Positions 45,016-57,545 of a stretch of DNA of 64,000 nucleotides are shown piece after piece. The stretch lies in contig OX123185.2 of the NCBI GenBank assembly GCA_944739405.2, forward strand, positions 6,631,840 to 6,695,839, given 5' to 3'. The DNA comes from Euclidia mi. Taxonomy: Eukaryota > Arthropoda > Insecta > Lepidoptera > Erebidae. Position numbers and translations under genes: made by a program. The number at the start of each line of letters is the position of its first letter. Positions within the stretch are counted from its first letter, which is position 1. The notes below the pieces were generated by a model. That model ran no database searches and was not told the DNA's origin. It was given only the letters and a program-made list of their open reading frames with translations.

Positions 45016-47118
45016 ACATATCTCTCATATCTCTAAATAAATAAAGGTATCGATATTTCAGCATGGTTGGCATGCAAATATTTGATCTTCAAAACTACGG
45101 GACGTGGTATATACCCTGACATAGCAGTATTTGTACCTCAAGTAAAAAAAAAGCATTTAATAAAGTGTTCCTTCATAATGATCTCATAATACAAAACATA
45201 AAGCTCTTTATTCAAGGTAGCCTTGAATTGCGTCGAGGCTTTGTAACATCGAAGCACCCATTATTATTGTTATTATCAATATTTGATAAAGACTAAGCAA
45301 ACGCCAAATTCACAATACTATTTACGTTTTTATTGACGTTATAAAATTCACCGAACAAGATTGCATTCGTTTGAAACTTGCAGTTAATTCCTGAATGTAA
45401 ATTTTTATGCAGACTTGCGTCATACAAACGTCATTCATGTATATGTGCATGAAATATTTAAACATGTGCGGTTGTAGCTTCATTCATTTGCAAGTAAATG
45501 TTGTAGTTGTCATATTTCATATTCAGTTTTTGGTTCTGTACCTATGTCAATAGTTAAGAAATGTGTTATTTTTATGTTAAAGTCATAGTTTATAGTAAGC
45601 AGAGACGATATATCTATCTGATTCTTAGCATGCCAGTGCCTGTGCTATCTATAGAATAGGAATCTAGTATATACATATATAACAAATAAAGTGTACAGCA
45701 TATCTATTTACCGAAAATTTACCAGAACTTGCAGAAAATTAATTAAGGGTTTCTGTTTTACAATACATTTCTGTAATTTCTCAAATAATTTTTAACCACA
45801 ATGCGAGTTGCCAAGATTTACTAACAACATGCCTGAATAAATTAACATTTATTCAGGCATGTTGCAATCAAAGCTGGGACTGAGTTACGAATTGGATGTT
45901 AACTTGGCAAAAAATTCACTTACACCAAAATATCCCGAATTTTCGTTATTCTGCTCCTACAGGTGGCATTCTAAATAATTGGATTCGGAATAGCTCGCGC
46001 GCTCTGATCTTTGAACCGCGTAAGTGTTGCCATAACGATAAATCATTGTCGACTTCGATGTATTAGCAAATAATCTTGCCGACAGAAATCAGGTAGGTAT
46101 TACCAGGTTTATTTCTTGCTGAATCTTTAACAGAATTGACTGTAACAATAAGATTTGAGCTGATCCTTCTCCTTATTAAATACGCGAAAGTTCTTACGGA
46201 TCCATAGACATTAATTTATTCTTTCACGCAAAAACTATTAAATATATTTTGACGAAATTTTGCCGTATTACAGCTTATATATCAAAATAACACGTAGGCT
46301 AGGTCTCTGTACAGCTAGATTTTTCGTTTTAAAAGGTACTCTATTTCTAAGCCTTACTTTAGCTCTCAAATGTTGTTAACTACAGCTGCCTTCATAACAA
46401 AGTCCATATTCTTGTTTTCTGTCACTAACAAAATAGCACTGCTATATTCGACTAAGAAAACCTTTAAATTTAGTTAGATATTCACTACAGTCAGACTATT
46501 ATTTACGTCTTTCATCGCAGTATTTTTGTTTTAAAATAAGTACATTTCAATTGAGATATCTAGAATTAGGTATATTCTCACTATTACTCGTCGTTTCGAT
46601 TACTTTACATCTTTGTCACAAAAAGACAATTATTTTGGATTTCATTGGTATATTTTTATGTTTAAATATGTACTTATCATCAAATTATATAAATAGATGT
46701 CTACTCATTGCCAATGATAGATGATAATAATATTGTATGTGTAGAGGCGCAATTTTTACTTATAATATCATTGTTTATAGCAATGTAATATACAGTTGTG
46801 TGCAATGTTGATGTAACATTAAAACAGTTTCAAGCATCTACCAACACTGGAAATAGACCGTGAAGATGCTACGGTAACGTACAGGTACAAATCTCTAGCG
46901 AGGAAATAAGAGAGAATACATAACAAATGTAGAGTAAATAAACAAATACATTAACAATCGGTTTTATTTTTACCGTGGTTTAGCAAGTTAAAAACCATTA
47001 TAATATACAAGTCAATTGAATTTACACGTTTTTTTAATTGTTTGGTAATAAATAAATCTCAATCAAGGAAAGATCATTAGACAGCCCAAACTCCCAACAA
47101 CAATTCTTGGCTCACGCA
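45016..47118. other. AT-rich presumed intron with one palindrome
   Basis: No coding signal was found. The palindrome at 45825-45864 is listed separately. Confidence 0.4.
45825..45864. repeat. 40-bp palindrome, 18-bp arms and 4-nt loop
   Basis: CAACATGCCTGAATAAAT is followed after 4 nt by its exact complement. No flanking element is recognised. Confidence 0.85.
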
Positions 47119-47182
47119 AAGTTTTAGGTCTGAGAATAGGCCCTGGACTGTAGTCCAGGGCCTATTCTCAGACCTAAAACTT
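47119..47182. repeat. 64-bp perfect palindrome, 31-bp arms and 2-nt loop
   Basis: AAGTTTTAGGTCTGAGAATA continuing to GGACT is followed after two bases by its exact complement. No mismatch is seen over the 31 base pairs. Confidence 0.9.
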
Positions 47183-47612
47183 CTTCTTCTTGTCTTCTCT
47201 CTTTTATTTTGATTTGGCATAAAATATACCTATAACTCAAAAACGAGCACACGCCCAAAATGTTTACCTGGTCAGCTAGTTCCTTATAAATTCCAATCAT
47301 CTCATAAACACATTTGCATATGTATAATTCATACAAGCAAGGTGAGAAGCCTTACAAACACAATATCTGCCGGAGAGCGGGCGTCGCGTCGGATGTGGTG
47401 GTATTGTGCTCGTTTTGTTAATCACCATATGACGTCGCACTGGCGGATTATCAAGAATCATGTGTGACATTGTATTGATATTAAGTTATTTGAATATAAT
47501 AGGCTATGGTATGTACGTAGAAATAAGGCCATACAAGTAGATATTATTTGTAAGCTCTTAGAAAATATAATATACCTTTTATTTATTTCATCCTTATTAT
47601 TACCTACATAGT

Positions 47613-47760
47613 CAAAGTCGTTTATTCATCTAGGTCATAACGTTACGCTTATGAACGTCTTTTTTTACTCGAATTACTTAATGTTCCTACATTTACATTT
47701 ACTGCCTTGTTTGCAAAGTAATAGGTAGAACCACGAGAAAGAACGGGCAATAAAACTACA
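47613..47760 (-). mobile_element. 3' UTR fragment of the 28.3-kb LINE family
   Basis: GTCAAAGTCGTTTATTCATC to GAAAGAACGGGCAATAAAAC is the complement of 30540-30716 with small gaps. Only about 150 bp were copied. Confidence 0.75.
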
Positions 47761-47880
47761 TACATATACTCACGCCTTTTTCTCGTCGTGGTAGGCAGAG
47801 ACAACGGAACGCCACTTGCTTCTACCCTTACAAACCTCACGCACTTCCCCTACATTCATTGCTACCTACCAGATTACTAC
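47757..47880 (-). repeat. Retroposon tail fragment
   Basis: CTACATACATATACTCACGC, GTGGTAGGCAGAGACAACGG and ACGCCACTTGCTTCTACC; related to 44942 and, reversed, 32625. Confidence 0.55.
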
Positions 47881-48791
47881 ATTTATTATTTCCTACTATA
47901 TGCAAAACTTGCGACAGTCTAAAAGTATTCAAGTATAAGCTCACAAATAAGTGTGTCCTCATTCATTACAATATAGGAATTTAATCCCGTAGAAACAGTA
48001 AAAAGTACTCATTCATTACGTTATCTATCTATCCCGTTTCGCAATTTGTACATTAGTGTGTGTACAAATAAAAAAATATATATGAAATAAAAATTCTGAA
48101 TTTCAGAGTAAATATGCTATAGGTATGGTATTCCTTTTAGGGTTCATATTTTTACTCGTAGAACATTTCTTATTAATTATCTTTAGTTAAAATAAATGTT
48201 AATACATTGACTTGTAAATCAAGCTACGTCAATATAACCTTTACTAGATATCACAAAAAAATCATATCGTTCTTTTACAAAGCAAACTTTTTATAAAAAT
48301 CCATAACAACCTGTATAAACCAAACCTCAGCCGCTCGCGTGGCCGTAGACATAAACTTGATTGTATTAATTATCTCCAACCATTCTTCGCAATAATGCCT
48401 TCAACAAAAACTGCATCGTGCCCTTAAATGTTCTGGAACGACGCTTGACCCGTGCATAGCACGCGCTAAGACATGTGTGTTCACACTTCGCCACACATGA
48501 CTTAAGGACAAAAGGCGCTTTTTTTTAATTATTTCTACAAAAAGAAGCACAGGAATCCCGCTCCCGTGAGCACGTGTTGTTTTTATCAGGGACAGGTTAA
48601 ATATTATTAACGAAGATGCTATAAAGCCTTTGCGGCAAGTTCTAGGAAGTCTTGCTTTGTTCTATTGCTGGCTGTGATTACGAAGGAATTATTTCAAACC
48701 AAATGGAATTATATTTATTTGTATCATAAAGGCTGTATATTTTTTGTATAAGTTTGAGTTTGGTAGCATTTCAGTTGTCATGTAGTCAACT
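47881..48791. other. No feature recognised
   Basis: AT-rich; the slightly GC-richer piece at 48410-48580 is not identifiable. Confidence 0.4.
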
Positions 48792-49110
48792 ATGATTGAC
48801 CTTTTGGTCTTGTTGTTAGTTACAATGACTGGTAAGACGAAGGTTGTTAGTTCGATTCCTACCCAGGATAAGATATTACACCCACATTTCGCTATGAACT
48901 TTTAGGTCCTACGTAATAGGGGGCGAGCCTATTGCCGTTACCAGGCACATCACCAGACTCTGTGCTGCTACTGAGAATTTGGAAAAACTCAGTAACACTG
49001 CCCAACTCCCGGGTTGGGCAGTGTTACTGTAAAAACTCAGTAACACTGCCCAACCCGGGAATCGAACCCGGGACCTCCGCATACGCTATCCACTCGATCA
49101 CGGAGGCAGT
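48792..49110. mobile_element. Two abutting SINE pieces, one in each orientation, with an internal inverted duplication
   Basis: 48795-48870 is a plus-strand tRNA-like head (TTTTGGTCTTGTTGTTAGTT and B box GTTCGATTCCTACCC). 48871-49110 is the 55.2-kb family in reverse, with B-box complement AATCGAACCCGGGACC and head complement TCGATCACGGAGGCAG. Within it, CAGTAACACTGCCCAAC occurs twice directly and once inverted (49001-49065). Confidence 0.7.
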
Positions 49111-49179
49111 CAGTTTATAAATATGTTTATAATAAGTTGCTACTGTCTCAAAATTTAAGAGATAATAGTTTATTAAAGG

Positions 49180-49181
<2 letters not shown>

Positions 49182-49213
<32 letters not shown>
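49182..49213. repeat. (AT)n microsatellite
   Basis: Uninterrupted AT dinucleotides, about 16 units. Confidence 0.95.
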
Positions 49214-49216
<3 letters not shown>

Positions 49217-49558
49217 TTAGTATATATAATAGTTTGCATACATTTTTGTATGTATGTGAGATCCATCTTAGGGTAGCAGGCTAAATGTCTTAAATTGTTA
49301 TTTGAGCAGAAGTATACCGGATAAAAAAACAAATTAATTGCTTTCAGATGAAGGTAGTTGCTAGAATCAGAATGTTGATAGTGTAAGAGATGGTCATAAA
49401 ACAATAAGACGTCACTTTTTCCTCATCTTCACATTAATCTGCGTCTGCCTCGTGTTGTCATTACCACACATTATTGTCTTGCATGATTAGGGTAGAAAAG
49501 ATCATTCTTAACGAACTTTACATGCATATAAATTTTTCATTCGTATATATTTTTACTT

Positions 49559-50062
49559 TTTAGGGTTCCGTACCTAAAAGGTAAAAAACGGAACCCTATT
49601 ACTAAGCCTCCGCTGTCTGTCTGTCTGTCCGTCTGTCCGTCTGTCTGTCACCAGGCTGTATCTCATAAACCATGATAGCTAGAAAGCTGAAATTTTCACA
49701 AATTATGTATTTCGGTTGCCGCTATAACAACAAATACAAAAAATAAAAAAAAATGAAAATATTAAGGTCCCATACAAAAAACGTGTTTTTTTTTTTCGTA
49801 TTTTTTGCTCAAAATTACTAACTGTAACAGGTAGACGCTTTAAATTTTCACAGAATATGTAGTTGTATATTACCTTTCAAAATAAATAATTAAATTAAAA
49901 AAAAATGATAATAAAGGGGGGCTCCCATACAACAAACGTAATTTTTAAGCAATTAGTTACTCGATCTAATAAACAGGTAGAAACTTATAAAGTATTTAAG
50001 TATACATACAACGAACGTGATTTTCTTTTATAGATGATGGTACGGAACCCTTTGTGCGTGAA
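49559..50062 (+). repeat. GGTTCCGT-type interspersed repeat, near full length
   Basis: It opens TAGGGTTCCGTACCTAAAAG followed by the inverse (ACGGAACCCTA), then a CTGT/CCGT microsatellite. Three partial internal repeats of the CATACAA(A/C)AAACGT type follow, and it closes with ATGGTACGGAACCC. It is flanked on the right by the GACTCGCACTTGCCCAA phrase common at this family's end. It is non-coding. Confidence 0.65.
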
Positions 50063-50986
50063 TCCGACTCGCACTTGCCCAATTTTTTATTTCATACAAA
50101 CAAACACAAAAATATATGTTTCATAAATCAGGCACAATTCATTTCAAAAATAGGAAACGTAAATTTTGATAACTCAAATAAAATTTTGCAAAATAGGTAT
50201 AAAACTTGTCTCTAAAATCAAACAATTCCACCCAATGGTTCAAATATATTCTCACCAAGTACGCTTCTTTGGACTCATTAAATACACATCTAAGGAATCT
50301 CGAGCTCAGTATCAAAATTCCAAGAATAATACAAAGTTTCTTGATGTGGAATATGGCGAAAGTGACTTGTTTAATGTTAATAGAGATTCGACACTCCAAT
50401 GTCACTCTTGCCTTTGAATTTTTAAAGCTACTGGGTTTAAACTTTGTTATATATTAGGGGGACCACGCGTTTTTTGTAATGGAACTATCCATTTATGTTT
50501 GCACCAATTTTCTGATTTACATTAAAATAGATTATGTTACGGTAGGAAAATATATTTCCAATTGCTTATGTAAATATTTTAAAATTATATTAATTATCGT
50601 TCTGTTTTGACTCTACGGTTTGCTATAGATTATACAATAAGTAGTCACAAATCAATCTCATTTAATAAATCTCCCTATACAGCCTGTTTTGAACCTTTCG
50701 GTGTAGGCGTCCTTCAGTGACACTTGTGGTGGGTTTTGTGCGATCTGGCGCCACTTCTACCCTGCTGTCCTCTTGATTTCATCGTCTGAACGCATTTCTA
50801 GTGTTACTGCATGACGCTTCTGGCCCTATGATAGCTATTCAAGCAACCATTGACTCCATGAACGGTTCTCATCTAATCACCTCCAAGTCAATCATCACTC
50901 CTTTTCATTAATTGAATTATTATACGATATTGATGTTAATACATGCAAAGACGGGCGTGTACCCATATGTACTAAATTACATACAT
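50063..50986. other. No gene supported
   Basis: Overlapping short ORFs at 50139-50457 on both strands show no domain. The block 50690-50880 is GC-richer and may be repeat-derived. Confidence 0.35.
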
Positions 50987-51385
50987 ACATATTCTCACGC
51001 CTATAACCCCGAAGAGGTAGGCAGAGGTGTATTTCTACTCCCACTTTTCGCCAGATATACTTTAGTCCCACGTAATAAGGGGCGAGCCTATTGCCGTACC
51101 GGGCACATTTCCAGACTCCGTGCTGTTACTGAGAATTTCGTGACAGAAAAACCCCATAACACTGCCCGACCCAGGAATCGAACCCGGAACCTCCCGATCC
51201 CACGGGCACATTTATGCCGCGAGACCAACGAGGCAGTCGTATAGGGTTTGATGTCGAGTTTTCCGTCTCTACGCAAAGATGGTATTTGCATCGTGTTATC
51301 CCTTAGTCGCCTCTTACGACACCCACGGGAATATAGGGGGTGGTGACACTCGTATTCTATGCCGTCAACCACACGGCCATGTACT
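50987..51385 (-). mobile_element. Composite SINE-like retroposon, long form (copy 2)
   Basis: It matches 15285-15690 over essentially its whole length with scattered substitutions, including the ~140 bp beyond the tRNA-like head up to GCCGTCAACCACACGGCC. ORFs of 110 and 94 codons are spurious. Confidence 0.75.
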
Positions 51386-54300
51386 AAATTAATTCCATAT
51401 TATTTGTTTTAATATCATTTCGTCTGTTCTGGAAATAAACGCTTTTCTTTCTTTTTCTCTTTCAAAGAGTATTGATTTTTCATCGTAAATGTTATAAAAT
51501 CATTATATTAATTAAATAATATTAGGCTCTAATAAACTATCCAATCAGTTGGCCACCCTACACAAGTAACTCCGAAAGGAATGGAGTGACGAACTTGGCA
51601 GAACTTATCCGGGAACGTTTTGCATAACACGTGACACCGCTCCGACGTCAATCTCAGCTCTGTGTTATCAAAAGTTTCCACTCTTTGCTTTTAATAACTA
51701 ATGAGTTCTACGATGTAACGAACTTAAGATTTATGATGAGGTCGAAAGAAGTTACTTCTGTCCTTAAGGTAGAAATAAACGATTTATTTGCTAGGTAGAT
51801 TTTGCCTGTGGCGTCGTCCGATTCAGCTTCGGGACAGAATGTAGCTTATACTAAATTAGCACTGTAGCATAGCCAGTGACGTTCTAAATAAATACGTAAA
51901 GAGGACGTGGTAAATATTACTCCATCTTTATGAGGTATTTTTCTGATATAAGTGTATTGCATGAAAAAAAACCTAGCTTTCTTTTAAGATTTGGTATGTA
52001 AATAATTTGGTTTGCGCTTGAGGTTAACAGCTGTTCTTTACTATCATTGTACTGGCCCTTCAAATTACTTAGCTAACGACCCCAAAACTTAAAAAGTCGA
52101 ACAATGGTCTAAGAACAATATAGAAGGAACAGTTACTTCCTATCTCACTATCAGCAGTTTATTAGAGTGCGCACGCGCCGTCACGCATCATGATTCCGAT
52201 ACAGATGTTATATCGCTTACTCTCTCACACTAACACGAATTCTAAGGGGAAGTAATTCCATCCCTTTCCCTCGTAGAACATGTGATTAATTCGACAACAC
52301 GTGCCGGAAGGTGCGTATTTAAATATTCAAGATGGATATTCAAATGAAGTTTAAACGGATCTTTGCTTAAATAGGGACGTGACATGGAAGGCGAAAAGGC
52401 AGAATTTGCGCTATTATTATATTTCTCGTGATAGTGATGCGACATTAATATTCTGCAGGTATTCACACTTATTAATATTCTTAGGCGATAAATATGGATA
52501 TTTAAGTGTGGTCTTATTTTTCTTTATGTCTAAATGCGGATGTACTGTTCCGGGTCTGCGTGTATATTGCAACTGACACACACGACACTGGGACACCTAT
52601 ATTATTACAAGGTGTAGTTTTTTCCAAGTTGTTCTTCATTCTTCATTAATTATTGAAACAGTCATTGTTATATTTAATGGGTACCTAGCATGACCATATT
52701 TTACTTGCTTTGTGCACACACAAGAGGGGGGCAAATAATATATAAGCCTATAAAATGTATTTTGAATACCTGAAGCATTATTTTTGATCACTGCAGACAT
52801 AACAGCCAGGTGTACTTTACGTTAAGCAGAAACATGTCCATATTGTTCATAATTTCGAGCACACTCTTGGTATCGTGTAAAAAGTATGAATTCTAACATA
52901 GCAGTCGTACCGTGACGAGGGTGGGCAGCGAAGCGATGTGCAAGAGCAACGGCCGGTGCAATACTTACCCAGGCACAGTATGGACACATGTGACTAAAAA
53001 GTAATATAAAAACCAATTTTGTTCTCATATATAAAAAATATACATATATTTTAATTTCCGCAACTTGGTTGTACTGTATTAAAATTGATGTAAATGTGTT
53101 CTAGATACTTACTTTGGGGACAGAAATGCTTTTTTTGCCCAGACGGTGGCCAAAACCTGTTAACAAATATTATACGATTCAGACTGTAGAAACACTAGAG
53201 AGAAAAAAAGATCTAAAATTTTACTTGCACACTACCGCTAAGATATGTTGGATTCAACATACAAAATTTCACAACAACGTTTTATTCCGTGGATGTGGTA
53301 GAAGGTGACTTAAGCAGATACATAAAGCAAATAATATATTTGTAAACACACACTCAATATCACATATAGCTATACCAACGTCCAACCCATTTGGACAACA
53401 TGGTACAATAGGTCCTTATTATGTTATATTGACTTACAGTGTTATTGTGACTCAAATGAGGAGGTATATACCTAGATCCAGCCGTGGACATGCATTACCG
53501 CTACGGCTCGTGAGCCTACTTACTAGCTCTCTATTTGCTTATTGAAAGGGAATGGATGACAGAATCGTGCTCACAAGTGGTTCCTGAACATAGTGACAGC
53601 AATATAAGGTATATAAATTAATTGTAAATTCAGCTCTACCAGATTCCAGTCCCGAAATATTAGGTCGGTAAGCTAATAACATATCAAGACATAAAGACAT
53701 TTTGCATTTAATTTCGAAATGAGACGAGTATAAAAGGTGCGTTTCTTTGAACAAACGCAAATGGTTTTAAGACATTACACTTACGGTCGAGAAGCCGTGT
53801 GTTAGATCCATATCAATTGTACTTTTAAGATTACTAGTGTGCACCTGATCCACAGACCACCCCCACTGCTGTGGCGGTGGTAAAAAACTAAAAAATTAAG
53901 TTGAATATTGGTTTGCTTTTAACATACTGAAACTAAAATTTCACCGTATTTTAAAAGTGCTCCAAATAAACTGATAGGTCAGTGAACAATTTGAAATGAA
54001 AAACTTACGCGTTTGAATTCAAGGGTTCATGATATCGAGACCGAATACTCGAAATGTTAGATTAATGTCTAAGTGGCGACGTGCCAGGACAGTCTGATTT
54101 AATATCGGCTTCTTTATTGCATCGGCTCTTTACCTCGATGACACTTGAGAGAAAGTTCATACAGTTTCTGAAATGTACATGATTAAATACTATACAGAAG
54201 TAAATACATACCATATATTTTTAGTTTAATAGTATAAGAATTCATTGAGAAGTATGTATTCAATCAATTGAACTGTTTTAAAATGTTGTCCTATTCCATT

Positions 54301-55223
54301 AATATGGCTTTATCTTCAATTTTATAATTGTTAATGATCACGTTTCTAATGTAATACATATTGCAACACAATGATAAAATCTCTACCAACTTTTCAACAA
54401 AAAACATTTATTATCAGTTAATGAACATCAGTAATATTCGATAACTCTACGACATAATTCAAGAATTCTCTATAATAGTTTAGGGTGTAGGTTTTTTTAA
54501 GAACAGAATTCTGTGAGTTGGGAATCAGCTTCTTACACTGACTACTTATACTTCGGAGTTCATATTATACACCCAATAAGTGCCTTAGCATCTGGGGGCA
54601 ACTGAAGATCGTGTTGTGTGGAGAGCCTCGGAAGAGGACTGTGATCAACCATGGACGGCCTTTAGCTGAGAAGATGATCAGGATATAAATCCTCACTTAT
54701 TACCTTGACAATATAAAGACATAATTATAAAATAAAAAGACATTACTGTAACTAAAATAATCATAACCTTCATATCCTATCACACAAAAATCATACTCGC
54801 CCGGTATTTCTTCCACCGTATGTTTTAATACCTTTGTGTTGAAGATACGTCAAGCCGGCGTATCCAAAAAAGCCATTTTTGCCACGGTGCCTGCGTTAAA
54901 TAATAATATACTCGTACTGTATGCAATATGGCAACTTTCTGCAATGTGTACACGCTCCGGTGGACGTCTGCCTTTAAAACTGTTTGTAGTGAAATAGCCT
55001 CTACTGCAAACGTGTTTTAATCAAGCCATTGTGCGTTTCCCTTTTGTAAGTTCTCTAATCAATGACTGTGTTATTCTATTTACTATTATATTTATGCTTT
55101 ATTATACTTATTGGTTTATGCAGGTATATGAGCTTTGATTTTGCTTTTTGTGGCATTGGTTTGAATTTTGCACTGCGTTTAATCACTAGAGAAAGTGTTG
55201 TATCATTTTCTACTAAACTAAAA
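51386..55223. other. Long stretch without recognised genes or repeats
   Basis: ORFs of 60-75 codons are scattered on both strands and unsupported. A piece at 54590-54690 (GAGAGCCTCGGAAGAGGACT) may be a LINE tail. No exon with both splice sites was seen. Confidence 0.4.
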
Positions 55224-55475
55224 GACTGCCTCCGTGGTCAAGTGGATAGCGTATGCGACTGCTGATCGAAGGTCCCGGGTTCGATTCCCGAGTCGGGCAA
55301 AAGTGTTACAGGGTTTTGCCGAATTCTCAGTAGCAGCACGGAGTCTGGTGATGTGCCCGGTAACGGCAATAGGCTCGGCCCCTATTACGTGGGACCTAAA
55401 AATTCATGGCGAAATGTGGGTGTAATATTACACCTCTGCCTACCCCTTTTGGGATTACAGGTGTGAGTCTATAAA
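55224..55475 (+). mobile_element. tRNA-derived SINE, best copy of its family
   Basis: A-box region CTCCGTGGTCAAGTGGATAG, B box GGGTTCGATTCCCGAG, body GTGATGTGCCCGGTAACGGC and tail GCCTACCCCTTTTGGGATTA. Copies at 11595, 15285, 16741, 33308, 37930, 40065, 48871, 50987, 56115 and 58930 belong to this family or its tail. Confidence 0.85.
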
Positions 55476-55869
55476 AAAAATAAGACTCGAAACTATTATT
55501 GTGTTATGTGGGATTGAATTCATGATTTCGGACACAGCTGGTTCATGGCACTACACAACTCGTCCTATACTTATCCCTCTATGGAAGATTTACTGGTGCA
55601 CAAAATCAAGACAGTTACAAATAAGCAACATCCTTTACTATAGTTAATGTTCGCAGAAAACTTTGAACGTCATGCGATAAACAGGATAACAAGGGTATCA
55701 TTTGCCGCTTGGTGGCCACCGCCGCTCGCCGTGATATTCTAACTAAACAGTTACCTGTATGTGTTATAGACAAATTTAATAAAAATTATATTACTTAATA
55801 ATAAAACCAACATATTTCAAATATATATTGTGGGTGCATAGGGTTCCCACCAAGAACTTAGGGCCCAAG

Positions 55870-56065
55870 CCAACCTCACCTGCAAGTAGTGCACCTGCCG
55901 ATCAACGGACGAGGCTCTGGCAAACAAAATGTCCCAATAAGCGGCAATAGGCTCGCCACCTATTACGTGGGATCAAAACACTGGCGAAAAGTGGGCGTTT
56001 AATACGCCTCTGCCTACCCCTTCGGGGAAACAGGCGTGAGTCTATGTATGTATGTATGTATATTT
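55870..56065 (+). mobile_element. SINE 3' fragment, headless subfamily (copy 2)
   Basis: CAACCTCACCTGCAAGTAGT to TATGTATGTATGTATA. It differs from 33565-33755 at only a handful of positions. Confidence 0.7.
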
Positions 56066-56114
56066 CAAATAGTCCCTCTAAAACACAAAAATATGAGTTC
56101 CGAAAATATAACAT

Positions 56115-56385
56115 ATCTTCACGCCTTTTATCCCCGAAGGGGTAGGCAGAGGTGTATTACACACCCACACTTCGCCAGATATGTTTCGGTCCCAATGTAA
56201 TAGGGGGCGAGCCTATTGCCATATACCGGGCACATTTTTTAAGCGAGCGATAATTAATATTTTTATTTTAATACACACATAACTTCGAAAAGTCATAGGT
56301 GTGTGCCCGGGGTAACTGGGGATCGAACCCGAGACCATCGTCTCGGCAGTCCGTTACGTACACCACTGGGCTATCGCCGACCGAA
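56115..56385 (-). mobile_element. SINE tail followed by a head of a different tRNA-type SINE, both reverse
   Basis: CCCCGAAGGGGTAGGCAGAG and ATAGGGGGCGAGCCTATTGC make the 55.2-kb type tail. The text then changes to ATAACTTCGAAAAGTCATAG and GGGGATCGAACCCGAGACCA (B-box complement), the head half of the 6.5-kb type. It is either a chimera or two adjacent insertions. Confidence 0.6.
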
Positions 56386-57299
56386 AATATAAACATTAAA
56401 ATAAATTCTGTAATACCTTACCGAAATTAATTCGTTTATTTCATTAATAGAACATAATAACCGTTTTCCAATAATAATAACAACCCTAAAGTATTTGACG
56501 GAAAAACGGCATCAGAGCTCAAAGGCGCCCTCCGAATTGATAACAAAACCACGGAACAATATTTCGGTGGATTTCTCCGTTGATAATATGATGGTTTCCG
56601 CTAGAATGGGACCCTAATGCCTCCTCTCAGAATCCCTCCAATTTTGTGCCTGATTATTTTGGATAGAATAAAATAAATAAAAACAAAATGAACGTTTTTG
56701 TTGTAGGAAAATTTGTAATTTTTTGAAAAACGGTAGGTAATTTAGTATTAAGCTTCTTATTAAGGAATAAGACATTATTGACTTAAAATAGCTGCAAATA
56801 ACAAATATCGAGAATATTACACAAAATATATGCCACACAAAAGTAGGTTTTCCAAATTGGATCTAACTAGCTATATCTCCTTCGGTTCAATGACTCGAAG
56901 TAATTCTTAGTTTCCGAAGCTGAAGATTTCGTTCCACTGTGCTCTACGTGGTTTTCACACCAATTATTATCAAGCTTTTTTAAATAATCGATACGATTTA
57001 ATAAAATATTAATAATTTAATGGCAATTGTATCAATTACTTTAAGTACGGAAAATGTTTCTGAGCGTACAAGTTAATATGAAATATGACAGGCAGTTTCC
57101 GATAATTAAATTGAATTGGGTAGGATTTTAAAACCCGGAGGGCTTGGTTGCTGACGAGTGAAGGTCTCGAGTGGCATGCGACTTTCGACGTCATTGATTT
57201 ATCTGTTCCAGGGAATGTTTTAATTTTTGTCCGCAGTTTGACCACTGGAAATTTTGAGTTTACATATTAACTCGTGATAAATTGGGCATTTTATACGAA

Positions 57300-57302
<3 letters not shown>
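56386..57302. other. No feature recognised
   Basis: AT-rich presumed intron; ORFs of about 70 codons are unsupported. Confidence 0.4.
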
Positions 57303-57330
<28 letters not shown>

Positions 57331-57545
57331 CGGGTATTAACGCGAACATGTATTAGGTATTTACATACCTTATTTTGCTTGACGTTTCGAGACGGTTGCA
57401 CGTCCCGTGATCGCAAGCTGACTGGTGTAGCGATGTCACGTCTCCTAGTGCGAGGTAGAAGATTCTATTTCTACCCCCGGGTCGTTGATACTCGAAGTAC
57501 CGGCGCAAAACACACTAACCGTATCTGTATATTGAATTCCCGTAT
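57303..57545. repeat. (AT)n run and Penelope-like terminal fragment
   Basis: 57303-57330 is an AT microsatellite. It is followed by ACGGGTATTAACGCG, then TTGACGTTTCGAGACGGTTG and CACGTCCCGTGATCGCAAGC. A GACGTTTCG box followed by a short complementary pair separated by GTGATC is typical of Penelope pseudo-LTRs. A second (AT)n and CGGGAAT-like complement at 57538-57555 may be the other end. The 118-codon ORF is not a gene. Confidence 0.5.

Noticed and set aside
50139..50457. Three overlapping 83-88 codon ORFs
   Set aside because: AT-rich overlapping frames on both strands without motif, length or splice support.
54590..54690. LINE tail (frame reading EDRVVWRASEEDCDQPWTAF)
   Set aside because: The resemblance to RTE ends is too weak and short to list as a feature.
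55224..55300. tRNA gene
   Set aside because: A and B boxes are present, but the acceptor and anticodon arms do not pair, and the same text recurs with a SINE body at many places.
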